In this document: positions 35,564-44,600 of the stretch, in pieces | How the letters are laid out: every line of letters starts with the position of its first letter | Numbering within the stretch: the first letter of the stretch is position 1 | DNA from: Desulfobacteraceae bacterium Eth-SRB1 | Lineage (GTDB): Bacteria > Desulfobacterota > Desulfobacteria > Desulfobacterales > ETH-SRB1 | Assembly: GCA_004193555.1 (NCBI GenBank) | Contig: RPGP01000029.1 | Coordinates: 470,768-534,767, forward strand | DNA: 64,000 nt | Direction: 5' to 3' | Notes under the pieces: generated by a model | Database searches by the model: none | What the model was told of the DNA's origin: nothing | The model's input: only the letters and a program-made list of their open reading frames with translations | Program-made: the position numbers and the translations under genes

Positions 35564-37477
35564 TCAATACTTGAGGGCAAGATCATAACCTGCATGAACA
35601 GCGCTAAAAATATCATGTACCTCTCCGGCATCTCCAATGACTTCCATCCTGCCAACTGCATTTACGATCTCTTCATCGGGTCCTGCGGCCGATCTCATAC
35701 CGGACGCCATGATAACGCTCTGGAAAGGTTCCAAGGACAGTTTCTCCCCATTCTTTTCCACCTCAACGCTGTCAGCCTTGAACTCCTTAACTGTTGTATT
35801 AAGCATTATGGTCACCTTTTCCAGTTGCTTAATTCTCATCAAGATCAATTTCTTTGTAATCATTTCCATCAAGCTTCCTATTTGATCAGTAAACTCTATG
35901 GCGACTACATCATAACCTTCATTGCCCAACTTTTCAGTAATCTCAATCCCGACCTGACCAACCCCGACGACCAGAACCCTCGGCCCTTTAATCTCCTTTT
36001 TTCCCTGAAAATACTCTATGGATGTCATAACATGCTGATTGTCAAGGTCCTTGATTTCCGGAATATTTTGAACCGCTCCGATTGCCCACACCAAAAGATC
36101 CGGCTGAACCTCACTCACAAGAGCTGCATCCACAGCCCTGTTCATAAGGATAGAGGTTCCGCTCGCCTTCACAGAGTGTTCAATAGCATCCAGCCCCTGT
36201 TTCATTTTTTCCTTTTTAGGCGCCTGCCAGACGATAGTAAACTGTCCTCCCAGATGATCTGTTTTCTCGGCCAGCGTAACATGGTGACCACGTCTGGTCA
36301 TATACAGGGCTGCAGCCATTCCTGCAGGGCCTCCTCCTGCAATCAGTACCTTCATGGGAGTGTCTGTTTGGCCCAAAGGAGGCAGACCGATCTCCGGGTT
36401 TAGATTGCAACCCAGGGGTTCGCCGCTTTTCATGCGATGGAGACATCCCTGTAAGCAATAACCGCAATACATAATATCCTCATCCATCCCTTTTTGCCAT
36501 TTCTCTATCAAATCAGGGTCGGCTATAAGAGGTCTTCCGAGTGCCACAAGATCAGCCAGTCCATCATCCATGACCTTGATTACCTTTTCCTTCCTGCCCA
36601 TCCTGCCGGCGACAATCAGGGGAATGGATGTATGATTACGAACCCATGACAATGCATCTATCTGGGGCTTATCCGGGAGACTGGTATGGTGAAAATACCA
36701 TGGGGGGCTAAAACAGGCGTTCCCCATGCTCACATGTATAGCGTTGATTCCGCTTTCTTCCGCCAGTTTCAGGAGAAGTAGAAGATCTTCCTCGCTGACG
36801 CCAAATTCGGGAGACATCTCGTTACCTGAGATCCTGAGAATACATGGAAGATCAGGAGCTCCCTGTTTTACTGCCGCAATGGCCTCCCTTGCAAAAAGCA
36901 GGCGGTCCTGGCCATAGCGGTCTTCTCTTTTGTTCAGCTTCCCGTTCAGGAATTGCGAAATGAGATAACCGTGTCCTCCCTGTATTTCTATAACGTCAAA
37001 CCCTGCTTTCTGTGCCTTTTCGCCGGCAGATTTGTATCCGCCAAGGATTATCTCAATATCTTCTTCGGTGAGGGCCTCTGAAACGTTGCCCTGCCTGGCG
37101 ACGCATGTCATAACAGACGGCGCCTTGGGTTTACCACCAATGATTTTGGGAAGGGCGCCAGCGCCGGCATGATTCAGGTGAAGGCATACGAGGCGACCTT
37201 CTCCATGTACAACATCGACAATCTTCTTGAGCTCTGTTGCGCTCTCAGAGAGATGGATACAGGGTTGTTTAGGGTGTTCCCTGCCATCAGCAGTAACTGA
37301 AACAGGCTCAATAATAACCAGTCCCGGGCCGTTTTTGGCGATCTGCTGGTAGAAAGTCAACTGGCGGTCTGTCACGGTGCCGTCAGGATTGCCACGGCCT
37401 ATCTTGATCGGGGGAAAGATAAACCGATTTACGAGCTCCAGATTACCTAAGCTAAATGTCTTGAACATTCTTTCCAT
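35564..37477 (-). CDS. NADH:flavin oxidoreductase / 2,4-dienoyl-CoA reductase-type enzyme
   Basis: This large (637 aa) old-yellow-enzyme fusion has an FMN-binding TIM barrel at 1-340 (LHLNHAGAGALPK, IQGGHGYLISQFLNGKLN, RISGNEMSPEFGVSEEDL, IVAGRMGRKEK). A [4Fe-4S] motif follows (CGYCLQGCLHRMKSGEPLGC, pattern C-x2-C-x3-C-x11-C). The C-terminal part has FAD- and NADH-binding domains (VLIAGGGPAGMAAALYMTRR and VLVVGVGQVGIEITEKLG). It matches bacterial FadH and 2-enoate or trimethylamine dehydrogenase-like proteins, which pass electrons NADH-FAD-FeS-FMN. The substrate is unknown. It is placed in a long minus-strand redox cluster. Confidence 0.92.
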   Translation of the reverse strand: MERMFKTFSLGNLELVNRFIFPPIKIGRGNPDGTVTDRQLTFYQQIAKNGPGLVIIEPVSVTADGREHPKQPCIHLSESATELKKIVDVVHGEGRLVCLHLNHAGAGALPKIIGGKPKAPSVMTCVARQGNVSEALTEEDIEIILGGYKSAGEKAQKAGFDVIEIQGGHGYLISQFLNGKLNKREDRYGQDRLLFAREAIAAVKQGAPDLPCILRISGNEMSPEFGVSEEDLLLLLKLAEESGINAIHVSMGNACFSPPWYFHHTSLPDKPQIDALSWVRNHTSIPLIVAGRMGRKEKVIKVMDDGLADLVALGRPLIADPDLIEKWQKGMDEDIMYCGYCLQGCLHRMKSGEPLGCNLNPEIGLPPLGQTDTPMKVLIAGGGPAGMAAALYMTRRGHHVTLAEKTDHLGGQFTIVWQAPKKEKMKQGLDAIEHSVKASGTSILMNRAVDAALVSEVQPDLLVWAIGAVQNIPEIKDLDNQHVMTSIEYFQGKKEIKGPRVLVVGVGQVGIEITEKLGNEGYDVVAIEFTDQIGSLMEMITKKLILMRIKQLEKVTIMLNTTVKEFKADSVEVEKNGEKLSLEPFQSVIMASGMRSAAGPDEEIVNAVGRMEVIGDAGEVHDIFSAVHAGYDLALKY

Positions 37478-37543
37478 GATATGCCTCCTTTTAAGATTTT
37501 TGAATTTTATCTCTGCGCATCCACAGATGCCTTGCTTAATTAT

Positions 37544-38176
37544 TTATGGTTTTGTGCCACGTATCACCACAAAAGATCCTTCACCATGACCGGGTTTGAC
37601 GGGTTCATCTCTCATGGTCTCAGTTAAACCCTTAAAGATAGTCTGATTGAAGGTCAAATCTATAAAGCCTGCCTGTTCCATAATTTCGACAAGTTCGTCA
37701 ACAGAGAAAAAGGTTGCATCTTTGTAAAACACACTCTCGTTTTTATGATCCAAGTAAGTTTGCCCCACCATGCTGTTGCGATCAACAAAACCGATAATAA
37801 GAACCCCCCCATGGAAAAGAACCCGATGAGCCTCAAGCAAGGCCATGTTAATGTCATCAACAAAGCAAACGGCGGTAACCATCAAAGCAAAATCAAACCG
37901 GCAGTCGTCAAATGGAAGCTTCTCAGCCACCCCATCAAGGACTTTAATTCCTCGCCTTTGAGCAATTGCTTTCATGCGTTTTGAAGGTTCTACACCGATC
38001 TTGATTCCCAATGATTCCGCAAAACGCCCGGTACCCACCCCGATTTCCACGCCGCGTCCTCCAGCTGGCAGCATAGCTTTGACAGCTCGCAATTCTGCTT
38101 CATAGACCCATCGATTTTCTACGAACCACTCGTCATATTTCTCCGCATATTTTTCAAAAGGGGATATTTTTGGCAT
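37544..38176 (-). CDS. Class I SAM-dependent methyltransferase
   Basis: The protein is 210 aa with a Methyltransf_11-type fold. Motif I is GVEIGVGTGRFAESLGIKIG, the post-I acidic end is GVEPSK, motif II is FALMVTAVCFVDDI, and motif III is EAHRVLFHGGVLIIGFVDR. The N-terminus YAEKYDEWFVENRWVYEAEL matches methyltransferases found with metal-cofactor gene clusters. The substrate is unknown. It lies 32 nt downstream of the J-domain gene on the same strand. Confidence 0.88.
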   Translation of the reverse strand: MPKISPFEKYAEKYDEWFVENRWVYEAELRAVKAMLPAGGRGVEIGVGTGRFAESLGIKIGVEPSKRMKAIAQRRGIKVLDGVAEKLPFDDCRFDFALMVTAVCFVDDINMALLEAHRVLFHGGVLIIGFVDRNSMVGQTYLDHKNESVFYKDATFFSVDELVEIMEQAGFIDLTFNQTIFKGLTETMRDEPVKPGHGEGSFVVIRGTKP

Positions 38177-38207
38177 TGATCAAATCTCTTCTGCCTGGTA
38201 AAAAATG

Positions 38208-38543
38208 TTATTTTCTTTCTGCTGCAGAATTATCACTACTCCATATTTCACTATTTCTAAATCGTTTAGCCCACCATTCCTCAGGTGAAATATATTTTTC
38301 CACCTCTTCTTTCGAAAACGAAAACTTATAGTCGCTGCAATACATCATTATGCAGTCGTAGGCATCTGTAATTTTTCTTATCATTTCTTCATAAATTTCC
38401 TTCTTTTCCCGTGATACGTCCGGGTGCCATTTTTTGAGCAATGCCTTATATTGGCTTTTTATTTCCTCCGTTGTCGCTGACTCAGGGAGATCGAGAATCT
38501 CTCTTGCCCTGGTAATTTCCTCATATTTATTGTAGTTGCTCAT
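38208..38543 (-). CDS. J-domain (DnaJ-like) protein
   Basis: The protein is 111 aa. The J-domain occupies about residues 9-65, with ITRAREILDLPESATTEEI, then KALLKKWHPDV carrying the HPD tripeptide, and KITDAYDCIMMYC. No Gly/Phe or zinc-finger region is present, so it is a DnaJ class C co-chaperone. It may recruit Hsp70 to a neighbour's product, perhaps the cluster-assembly ATPases upstream (inference). Confidence 0.88.
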   Translation of the reverse strand: MSNYNKYEEITRAREILDLPESATTEEIKSQYKALLKKWHPDVSREKKEIYEEMIRKITDAYDCIMMYCSDYKFSFSKEEVEKYISPEEWWAKRFRNSEIWSSDNSAAERK

Positions 38544-38585
38544 TTAAATTCATCCCGGGATAAGCCAAGAGATATATCAATTACT

Positions 38586-39452
38586 TCAAATATCGAAACG
38601 CTGTTTCAGATTTTCCCATATGTTTTTGACTGCCTCACAACCTTTAGATTGTCCATCAAATTCCACAATGGTCTTACCCTGAACCATTGCCCTGGTAAAG
38701 GCATGATCAAAAGGAACCCTTCCCATCACGGTTATGTTGCTTTTTTTTGCAAAGGCCTCAATATCCTGTGTCATATCCGTGTTAAGATCGAATTTGTTAA
38801 CACAGACCATGGCAGGAATCTTGAAAAAGGCGGCTAATTCGATGACACGCTCCATGTCGTGTCTTCCGGAAACAGTGGGTTCAGCCACGATGAGCACCGC
38901 AGTAGCCCCTCCAAGAGATGCGATGACCGGGCAACCTATGCCCGGAGGTCCATCTGTGAGAAGTAAATTTATATGTCTTTTTTCTGCAAGTTTTCTACCT
39001 TCCTGCCGGATAAGGGCCACCAGCTTGCCGGAATTTTCTTCGGCAATATGGAGCCTGGCATGAGCCATGGGGCCAAAACGGGTCTCGGAAAGATACCACT
39101 CTCCGCATGTATTCAACGGGAAATCAATGGCTTTTTCAGGACAGAAATAGTAACAAACACCGCAGCCCTCACATTCAATAGAATTTACTACAAAGTCCTC
39201 ACTAATTGCGTCCCATTTGCATAAATCCCGGCACAGACCGCATTCGCTGCATTTATCCTGGTTGATAAACGCCGTGTGCCCGGACGTAAAATCATGCTTT
39301 TCCTTAATTTCAGGTTTTGTGATTAAATGCAGATCGGCCGCGTCCACATCCGCATCACAAAGAACCTTGCTCTTAGCCAATGAAGCAAACGCCGAAATAA
39401 TGCTGGTCTTTCCTGTTCCGCCCTTACCACTTATAATAACTATTTCTTTCAT
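38586..39452 (-). CDS. MinD/ParA-type ATPase with inserted 2[4Fe-4S] ferredoxin domain
   Basis: This 288-aa P-loop ATPase has a deviant Walker A GKGGTGKTS at residues 8-16. A two-cluster ferredoxin domain is inserted at about 62-120 (CSECGLCRDLCKWDAI and CEGCGVCYYFCPEKAI). Walker B-type LLLTDGPPGIGCPV and VIVAEPT-like LIVAEPTVSGRHDME follow. Such pairs occur in the orange-protein (ORP) cluster of Desulfovibrio (DVU2103/2104-type) and next to MTH1175-like proteins. It probably acts in assembly or insertion of a metal-sulfur cluster. A paralogue is two genes upstream. Confidence 0.92.
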   Translation of the reverse strand: MKEIVIISGKGGTGKTSIISAFASLAKSKVLCDADVDAADLHLITKPEIKEKHDFTSGHTAFINQDKCSECGLCRDLCKWDAISEDFVVNSIECEGCGVCYYFCPEKAIDFPLNTCGEWYLSETRFGPMAHARLHIAEENSGKLVALIRQEGRKLAEKRHINLLLTDGPPGIGCPVIASLGGATAVLIVAEPTVSGRHDMERVIELAAFFKIPAMVCVNKFDLNTDMTQDIEAFAKKSNITVMGRVPFDHAFTRAMVQGKTIVEFDGQSKGCEAVKNIWENLKQRFDI

Positions 39453-39474
39453 AGAAATTATCCTTATATTTTTC

Positions 39475-39522
39475 TTAGGGTTCGCTCAAAAATAAGTTCG
39501 CAATTTTAAGTAGCGAGCCCTT
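39475..39522. repeat. Copy of the GGGTTCGCTCAAAAATAAG repeat
   Basis: TAGGGTTCGCTCAAAAATAA followed by GTTCGCAATTTTAAG matches the inverse of the right arm at 26339-26371. It sits between the ATPase and FmdB-like genes without disrupting either. Confidence 0.6.
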
Positions 39523-39571
39523 AGTTTTTCCATCCAATTCTCGCAACAGCACACGGCTGTTATGATCAAGC

Positions 39572-39790
39572 TCATGAAAAACCGCCTGAGGGTGAACATG
39601 AAGATAATGGTGCTCTGTTTGCTCCCTTACCGGGACTGCTGGAACTTGTGGAGGAAAATGCAGACATCAGCAAGTCGGATTTTTTGTGACCGCACTTGGG
39701 ACAAGGCGCCTGATCTCTGTCACTGGTCTTAAAGCATAAGTGTTCAAAAATATTGCCGCATTTTCTACATTTCAGTTCATAAATCGGCAT
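39572..39790 (-). CDS. FmdB-family small zinc-ribbon protein
   Basis: The protein is 72 aa, starting at MPIYELKCRKCGNIFEHLCF. The zinc ribbon has CRKCG and CPKCG knuckles spaced 23 residues apart. A Ser/Gly-rich tail with FSSTSSSSPGKG and SSCSPSGGFS follows. FmdB-like proteins are putative regulators or adaptors. The start is ATG 39790, chosen because the family always begins MPxYEF/YEL. It lies between the two ferredoxin-MinD genes. Confidence 0.85.
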   Translation of the reverse strand: MPIYELKCRKCGNIFEHLCFKTSDRDQAPCPKCGHKKSDLLMSAFSSTSSSSPGKGANRAPLSSCSPSGGFS

Positions 39791-39978
39791 ATTTATATCC
39801 TTCCTTGTAATAGTTCGGCCACCAGGGCGCCAACACACCAAGATTGTAATATAATTCTTTTAAAAATTCATACGTTAGGCATTGAAGGATGTTGCCATTT
39901 TTAATTCCTAAATTCGCAATTCCTCAATTTATCAATCATATCCCTTCTTTGTGTCTTTATGCCTTGGTGGCTGCACTG

Positions 39979-40818
39979 TTACAAAAACACAATTTCTTTA
40001 ATTTGATGATATAATTTCGCGAATTTTTCCTCCCACTCAGGAATTACATCGACAATCATTTCTCCTCTTGAGTAGGCCTCTGCAATCCGTCGGTCAAAAG
40101 GAATTTCCATCAAAACAGGAATATTTTCCTGCTCAGCATATTTTTTTACCTCATCGTTTCCCATGTCTGACCGGTTGATAACCAGTCCACACGGAATTCC
40201 GAGAATATTTACAGCGCCTACAGCCAGTTTAAGATCATGCAGACCAAAAGGGGTGGGTTCTGTGACCAGCAAAATAAAATCCGCACCTGTCATGGCAGCA
40301 ATCACAGGGCATGAGGTCCCCGGAGGAGCATCAATGATGGTCAATGCGCCAGGCCGGGTATATTCACGTACTTTTTTGATTAAAGGAGGAGACATTGCCT
40401 CTCCGACCCTCAACTTGCCATGCACGAACTCCAGACCATTCCTGTGCCCCTGCTCAATAATACCTAATTCCCTGCCGATTTCGGTAATGGCTTTTTCAGG
40501 ACACACCTCAAAGCAGCCGCCGCAACTGTGACACAGCTCATGAAACGGCAATACAGTGTCACCTACAACCACAATGGCCTTGAACTGGCATATTTCCCCA
40601 CATTTTCCGCATAAGCTGCACTTCTCCATATCAACCTCGGGAACAGGAGTTGTAATTGTTTTAACCTCTTCAATAACAGGCTGAATAAAAAGATGCGAAT
40701 TGGGTTCTTCTACATCGCAGTCCAAAATCTGGACATCGGATTTAAGGGAAACAGCCAGATTGGTGGCTATAGTAGTTTTCCCTGTACCCCCTTTCCCGCT
40801 TGCTATGCTAATAATCAT
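39979..40818 (-). CDS. MinD/ParA-type ATPase with inserted 2[4Fe-4S] ferredoxin domain (paralogue)
   Basis: The 279-aa protein has the same architecture as the gene at 38586: Walker A GKGGTGKTTIATNLA at 8-22, ferredoxin clusters CSLCGKCGEICQFKAI and CHSCGGCFEVCPEKAI at about 68-115, and Walker B-type TIIDAPPGTSCPVIAAM. The two probably form a heterodimer, as in the ORP-type complexes. A GTAACTACTCA repeat lies immediately upstream, between it and the NifX-like gene, which may separate transcription units. Confidence 0.92.
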   Translation of the reverse strand: MIISIASGKGGTGKTTIATNLAVSLKSDVQILDCDVEEPNSHLFIQPVIEEVKTITTPVPEVDMEKCSLCGKCGEICQFKAIVVVGDTVLPFHELCHSCGGCFEVCPEKAITEIGRELGIIEQGHRNGLEFVHGKLRVGEAMSPPLIKKVREYTRPGALTIIDAPPGTSCPVIAAMTGADFILLVTEPTPFGLHDLKLAVGAVNILGIPCGLVINRSDMGNDEVKKYAEQENIPVLMEIPFDRRIAEAYSRGEMIVDVIPEWEEKFAKLYHQIKEIVFL

Positions 40819-40896
40819 TATTTATTCCTTATTTTATATTTCTTTCACCACAAAGACGGCAAAAGCCCTATTGGGAAACAGTACACTTGAATGACT

Positions 40897-41097
40897 GCGA
40901 CTACTCACGTAGTCAGACTGAAGCCGTTTAGGCTGAAGGGGTCAGAAGAGCATGATTGCCGTACTTTGACGGAAATGCCTGCACACCATCGCGAGCTCAG
41001 GCGAGGCGGGCGGGTCTGATTCTTGCGTTAAACATGGCTTCAAAATGCGCTTTTCCCTAAAAGCCTTCAGCCTTTAGTCTATCCACCTGAGTAGTTA
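40897..41097 (-). repeat. MITE-like dispersed repeat, copy 2
   Basis: This is an inverted-orientation copy of the element at 15441-15605 (ends GCGACTACTCACGTA and CACCTGAGTAGTTAC). It carries a GC-rich insertion (GCACACCATCGCGAGCTCAG at about 40980-41000) absent from copy 1. The terminal repeat supplies the TAA stop (41097-41095) of the neighbouring NifX-like gene. Confidence 0.72.
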
Positions 41098-41697
41098 CTT
41101 TTTTCCTAAGGCATTGATGCTTGATTGAAGAATTTCCATCTGCTTACGCAATTCATTTACCTGATCTTTCAGACTCTTTTCTTCTGATAACGCAGTGGAT
41201 TCGGGCTGACCTGAACCGGCCTGTACTGAGGTACCCATTCTACCCCCCATGCCCATTCCGCCACCGCCGCCCATGCCTCTGCCGCCACCGCCACCCATGC
41301 CTCTGCCGCCGCCCATGCCCATTCCACGCCCCGTACCCATGCCAAAATGACTTTCTACATTGGGAGTGCTGGTACCGGCTAAAGCGCCGGATTTATATTG
41401 CTCGACAGCCTGACGCGCCTGTCCGCTCACTCCGGTTATCACCTGTATGTTAGCCGCACCAAAAGTTTGAAACGCGTTGGGGCCGCAGTTTCCGGTCAAA
41501 ACAGTTGATACGCCTTTATCCGCCATAAGCTGGGCAGATTGGATCCCCGCCCCTCCGCCTAAAGCAATATTCGCGTTTTCAAGCGCTTCAAATTCCATGG
41601 TATCCGGATCGACAATCAGAAAATAGGCGCACCGTCCGAAACGCGCCTCCATCATATCATCAAGTGTGGGGCCTGTAGATGTGACTGCTATTTTCAT
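41095..41697 (-). CDS. NifX/MTH1175-like metal-cluster protein with Gly-rich linker and coiled-coil tail
   Basis: The protein is 200 aa. Residues 1-115 are the dinitrogenase iron-molybdenum cofactor fold (MKIAVTSTGPTLDDMMEARF, GRCAYFLIVDPDTMEFEALE, VLTGNCGPNAFQTFGAANI). They are followed by about 40 residues of Gly/Met/Arg repeats (GRGMGMGGG-type) and a coiled coil (EEKSLKDQVNELRKQMEILQ) reaching the end. Orange protein relatives hold Mo/Cu/Fe-sulfur clusters. The tail suggests oligomerisation. The stop codon lies in a dispersed repeat end. Confidence 0.88.
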   Translation of the reverse strand: MKIAVTSTGPTLDDMMEARFGRCAYFLIVDPDTMEFEALENANIALGGGAGIQSAQLMADKGVSTVLTGNCGPNAFQTFGAANIQVITGVSGQARQAVEQYKSGALAGTSTPNVESHFGMGTGRGMGMGGGRGMGGGGGRGMGGGGGMGMGGRMGTSVQAGSGQPESTALSEEKSLKDQVNELRKQMEILQSSINALGKK

Positions 41698-41807
41698 ATT
41701 ACTTACCTCCTATGTGGTGTTCAGGGTAAAATGCCTAAAGTGAGCTAAAGTGCCTAAAGTTATGGAGCGAAGCGACAACAACATTCGATGTTCATCCCTT
41801 CAACGGT

Positions 41808-42755
41808 TCAAGGTTCAGGGTTTTCCCTGTTTTTAGCTGCATAATACACAGCCGTATTTTTACGTTCCGTGCGGATCTGATCGGTACGCACAAGATTGCC
41901 AAGATATTTTGAGACCTCGTTGAGATGCATACCGAATATGTCCGCAATCTGATCCGCTGTACACGGTCGTCGTTGCAACATGGAAAAAATTGTTTCCTGA
42001 TTTGCCTGTATATGGTTTGCATGCTTCGCGCTGAACTCCGCAATAACCTGTGCCGTCGGATGAAACAGATGTATCAGCGCCTCCATACGTTCCCTGGTCA
42101 GGGCTGTGGCAAAATCCTCTGCCGGTGGACGAACAGCCGTATTGAGATGGATGCGGTCCGGACCGATTTCCTCTGCGAGAGCCGCGATTTTGCGGACATC
42201 GGCAGGCATCGAGTTGATCCCTCCCATCAAAAAGACCTCCATCCACAACTGTCCCTTGAATTGCGCGCGGAAAGCCTTCTGCCCTTCGACAAGATGATCG
42301 AACAATAACTGTGGATGGGGGCGGTTCACCCATCCATAGGAAGCCTGGTCCCAAGCGCTCAGAGAAACCTTCACAACGTTGGCAAGAGATGCCGCATCAC
42401 GAACTTCCTGAAGGTCTAACATCGTACCGTTAGTTAAAAGCGCGGCAGGAATTGTGCTTTTTGAGCATATAAACTCAAGTATTTCCCCGAAGCCGGAATG
42501 CAATGTAGGCTCCCCTGAACCGGAAAGGGTAATGTAGTCTGCCCTGCCATCTGTCTTTAGCCAGTCTTTCAGTTCGGATAATACCATATCTGTCGGGACA
42601 TATTCCTGCCTGATCACAGTTCTATTAGTGGTTCGTCCTAACTGGCAAAACACACAATCCAGACTGCATGTCTTATAAGGATTCAGATCAACACCAAGAG
42701 AGCGCCCGAATCGACGGGAAGGCACCGGGCCGAACAAATATTTATAGTCTTTCAT
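41808..42755 (-). CDS. Radical SAM protein with C-terminal winged helix
   Basis: The protein is 315 aa. The radical SAM cluster motif is CSLDCVFCQLG (C-x3-C-x2-C) near residue 30, in the context FGPVPSRRFGRSLGVDL. TLSGSGEPTLHSGFGEI (glycine-rich SAM contact) follows. The barrel runs to about 240. The last 60 residues form a winged helix (QRRPCTADQIADIFGMHLNE then VSKYLGNLV). This family (COG0731-like) is regularly found with NifX- and Mrp-type genes; a cofactor maturation role is an inference. The HTH tail suggests DNA or protein binding. Confidence 0.9.
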   Translation of the reverse strand: MKDYKYLFGPVPSRRFGRSLGVDLNPYKTCSLDCVFCQLGRTTNRTVIRQEYVPTDMVLSELKDWLKTDGRADYITLSGSGEPTLHSGFGEILEFICSKSTIPAALLTNGTMLDLQEVRDAASLANVVKVSLSAWDQASYGWVNRPHPQLLFDHLVEGQKAFRAQFKGQLWMEVFLMGGINSMPADVRKIAALAEEIGPDRIHLNTAVRPPAEDFATALTRERMEALIHLFHPTAQVIAEFSAKHANHIQANQETIFSMLQRRPCTADQIADIFGMHLNEVSKYLGNLVRTDQIRTERKNTAVYYAAKNRENPEP

Positions 42756-42820
42756 TTATCAGTTTCCTTGCTGAAATTCCTTCTGTCTTTGCTAATACGC
42801 GCGCCACGACCTTGAACCGG

Positions 42821-43153
42821 TTAATGGTCGCAGACGTTATCGCCGGTAGTAAGAGTATTGTCAATATAGCTCTTAACCAGGTCTTCAGGCTCCAGAGAAG
42901 GCGCTCCAACAACTACGCTAATATTGTTCTGAGTGAAAAGATCAACCGCTCTCTGTCCCATTCCACCGGCGATAATCACATTTGCGCCCATTTCATGAAG
43001 CCATCTCGGAAGCACCCCGGGCTCGTGCGCAGGAGGAACGAGAATTTCTTTATTCTTGATCTGATCATTTTCAACTTCGATTATTGCAAAGTCCTGACAA
43101 TGCCCAAAATGAGCTGTGAGTTTTCCTCCGGCCAAAGGTATCGCAATCTTCAT
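42821..43153 (-). CDS. NifX/MTH1175-like metal-cluster protein
   Basis: The protein is 110 aa of the NifX/dinitrogenase FeMo-cofactor fold: MKIAIPLAGGKLTAHFGHCQ at the start (the HFGHC variant of the family's RFGR-type turn), IIEVENDQIKNKEIL and GANVIIAGGMGQRAVDLFTQ. The conserved-looking histidines and cysteine at the HFGHC turn could bind metal. It lies between the radical SAM and Mrp genes. A GGAGG (43162-43166) precedes the ATG. Confidence 0.9.
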   Translation of the reverse strand: MKIAIPLAGGKLTAHFGHCQDFAIIEVENDQIKNKEILVPPAHEPGVLPRWLHEMGANVIIAGGMGQRAVDLFTQNNISVVVGAPSLEPEDLVKSYIDNTLTTGDNVCDH

Positions 43154-43169
43154 ATTAATAATCCTCCAA

Positions 43170-43255
43170 TTAAGTGTCAGGTGTTAAGTGTCAGGTGTTA
43201 AGATAAAAGATTTATCATATCAATCTCTTAACACTTAACACCTGACACTTAACAC
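43170..43255. repeat. Inverted TTAAGTGTCAGGTG repeat
   Basis: TTAAGTGTCAGGTGTTAAGT (43170-43189) with a partial tandem copy is inversely matched by AACACTTAACACCTGACACT to 43250. It can form a strong stem between mrp and the downstream NifX-like gene and may reduce read-through. Confidence 0.65.
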
Positions 43256-43322
43256 GTTTCGTAAAAAACATTTTTATGACTCTTTTCCCTAAAAGCCTTC
43301 AGCCTTTAAAGTAGTTACGTTT

Positions 43323-44165
43323 TCAGACCAGCTTAGACGTTTTTTCGGCAATATCGGCAAAAGCCTTTGTTACCGAAGAATCTTTATGTTTTTCCTGAAA
43401 AGAAACGCCGGTATCACCACATGACACTACATTAAGATCAAAGGGAATTCTACCAAGAAAGGTTACTCCCATTGCATCGGCTGTTCTTTCCCCGCCGCCG
43501 ATTCCGAACAGATCAATCTTTTCACCGCAATTAGGACATGTAAAACCGCTCATATTCTCTATAAGACCAAAAATTTCCATTTTTACGGTTTTGCAGAAAT
43601 TGATTGATTTCCTGATATCTGCAAGAGCCACCTCCTGTGGTGTAGTGACAATAATTGCCTTTGAATCGGGAATAGTCTGGGCAACGGAAAGGGGTTCATC
43701 GCCTGTTCCGGGAGGAGAATCGATAATCAAAAAATCAAGCTCACCCCATTCAACATCGGCTATAAACTGTCTGATCGCAGAATGTTTGATCGGACCTCTC
43801 CATATTATCGCATCATCTTTGTTTTGGGTAAGCGATTCCACTGAAACCGCCTGTAGATTTTCAGAAAAGCTCATGGGGGTAAGCTTCTGGTCCTGATTCA
43901 GAGTCAGCATCCCTTCAAGCCCCAGCATTCTAGGAACATCAGGACCGTGCAGATCAACGTCCATAATCCCAACTTTATAACCTTTGGCGGCAAGGGCTAT
44001 GGAAAGATTAACAGATACACTTGTCTTGCCCACGCCGCCTTTGCCGCTCATGACAATGAGCTTATTTTTTATTTTTTGTAGAGATTTCGTTACATGAGCA
44101 TCTTGATCGGATTTTTCTTTTTCCTTTTTAGCCACGCTACAGTTTGCTTTATCATGTGCAATCAT
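43323..44165 (-). CDS. Mrp/NBP35-family Fe-S cluster carrier ATPase
   Basis: The 280-aa Mrp/ApbC-type P-loop ATPase has the deviant Walker A VMSGKGGVGKTSVSVNL at about 38-54, MDVDLHGPDVPRMLG, FLIIDSPPGTGDEPLSVAQT and the C-terminal CxxC-type motif in ENMSGFTCPNCGEKIDLFG. It carries or transfers [4Fe-4S] clusters. No fused NifX domain is present, unlike MrpORP of some Desulfovibrio; separate NifX-like genes flank it (10 nt upstream, 169 nt downstream). Confidence 0.93.
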   Translation of the reverse strand: MIAHDKANCSVAKKEKEKSDQDAHVTKSLQKIKNKLIVMSGKGGVGKTSVSVNLSIALAAKGYKVGIMDVDLHGPDVPRMLGLEGMLTLNQDQKLTPMSFSENLQAVSVESLTQNKDDAIIWRGPIKHSAIRQFIADVEWGELDFLIIDSPPGTGDEPLSVAQTIPDSKAIIVTTPQEVALADIRKSINFCKTVKMEIFGLIENMSGFTCPNCGEKIDLFGIGGGERTADAMGVTFLGRIPFDLNVVSCGDTGVSFQEKHKDSSVTKAFADIAEKTSKLV

Positions 44166-44175
44166 TATACCTCTC

Positions 44176-44538
44176 CTATACCCAATGACCTTCTACATTA
44201 GCGTCATGGGCGATTTCCAGTTCTCCGTTTTTATATTGTGCAATTGCATCACTAACCAGCCCTTTTGCTCCGACTGCAATTTTTATACCGGCGCTTTGCA
44301 ATACCTTAAATGCATTTGGGCCGCAATTGCCTGTAATTATCACATCCGCCTTATTATCGACTACTGTTTTGCCGGCCTGAATTCCCGCGCCATGGGGAAG
44401 ATCCAGATTCTGGCTGTTTTCTACAACATCATATTCCATGGTTTCCGGATCAACTATAATAAAATACGCTGCTCTTCCAAAGCGCGGATCCAGGTCTGAT
44501 GACAAATCTTTTCCTGTTGATGTAATCGCCACTTTCAT
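44176..44538 (-). CDS. NifX/MTH1175-like metal-cluster protein
   Basis: The protein is 120 aa of the NifX fold: MKVAITSTGKDLSSDLDPRF, GRAAYFIIVDPETMEYDVVE, VIITGNCGPNAFKVLQSAGI and a C-terminal NVEGHW. It is very similar in layout to the N-terminal half of the protein at 41095, so these are paralogues. It lies just upstream of mrp (10 nt), probably in the same operon. Confidence 0.92.
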   Translation of the reverse strand: MKVAITSTGKDLSSDLDPRFGRAAYFIIVDPETMEYDVVENSQNLDLPHGAGIQAGKTVVDNKADVIITGNCGPNAFKVLQSAGIKIAVGAKGLVSDAIAQYKNGELEIAHDANVEGHWV

Positions 44539-44600
44539 AATTAGTCACTGCCTCCCTGTAAATTTATGGTTTTAAAATTCTGAGTAATATTTTATTATTA

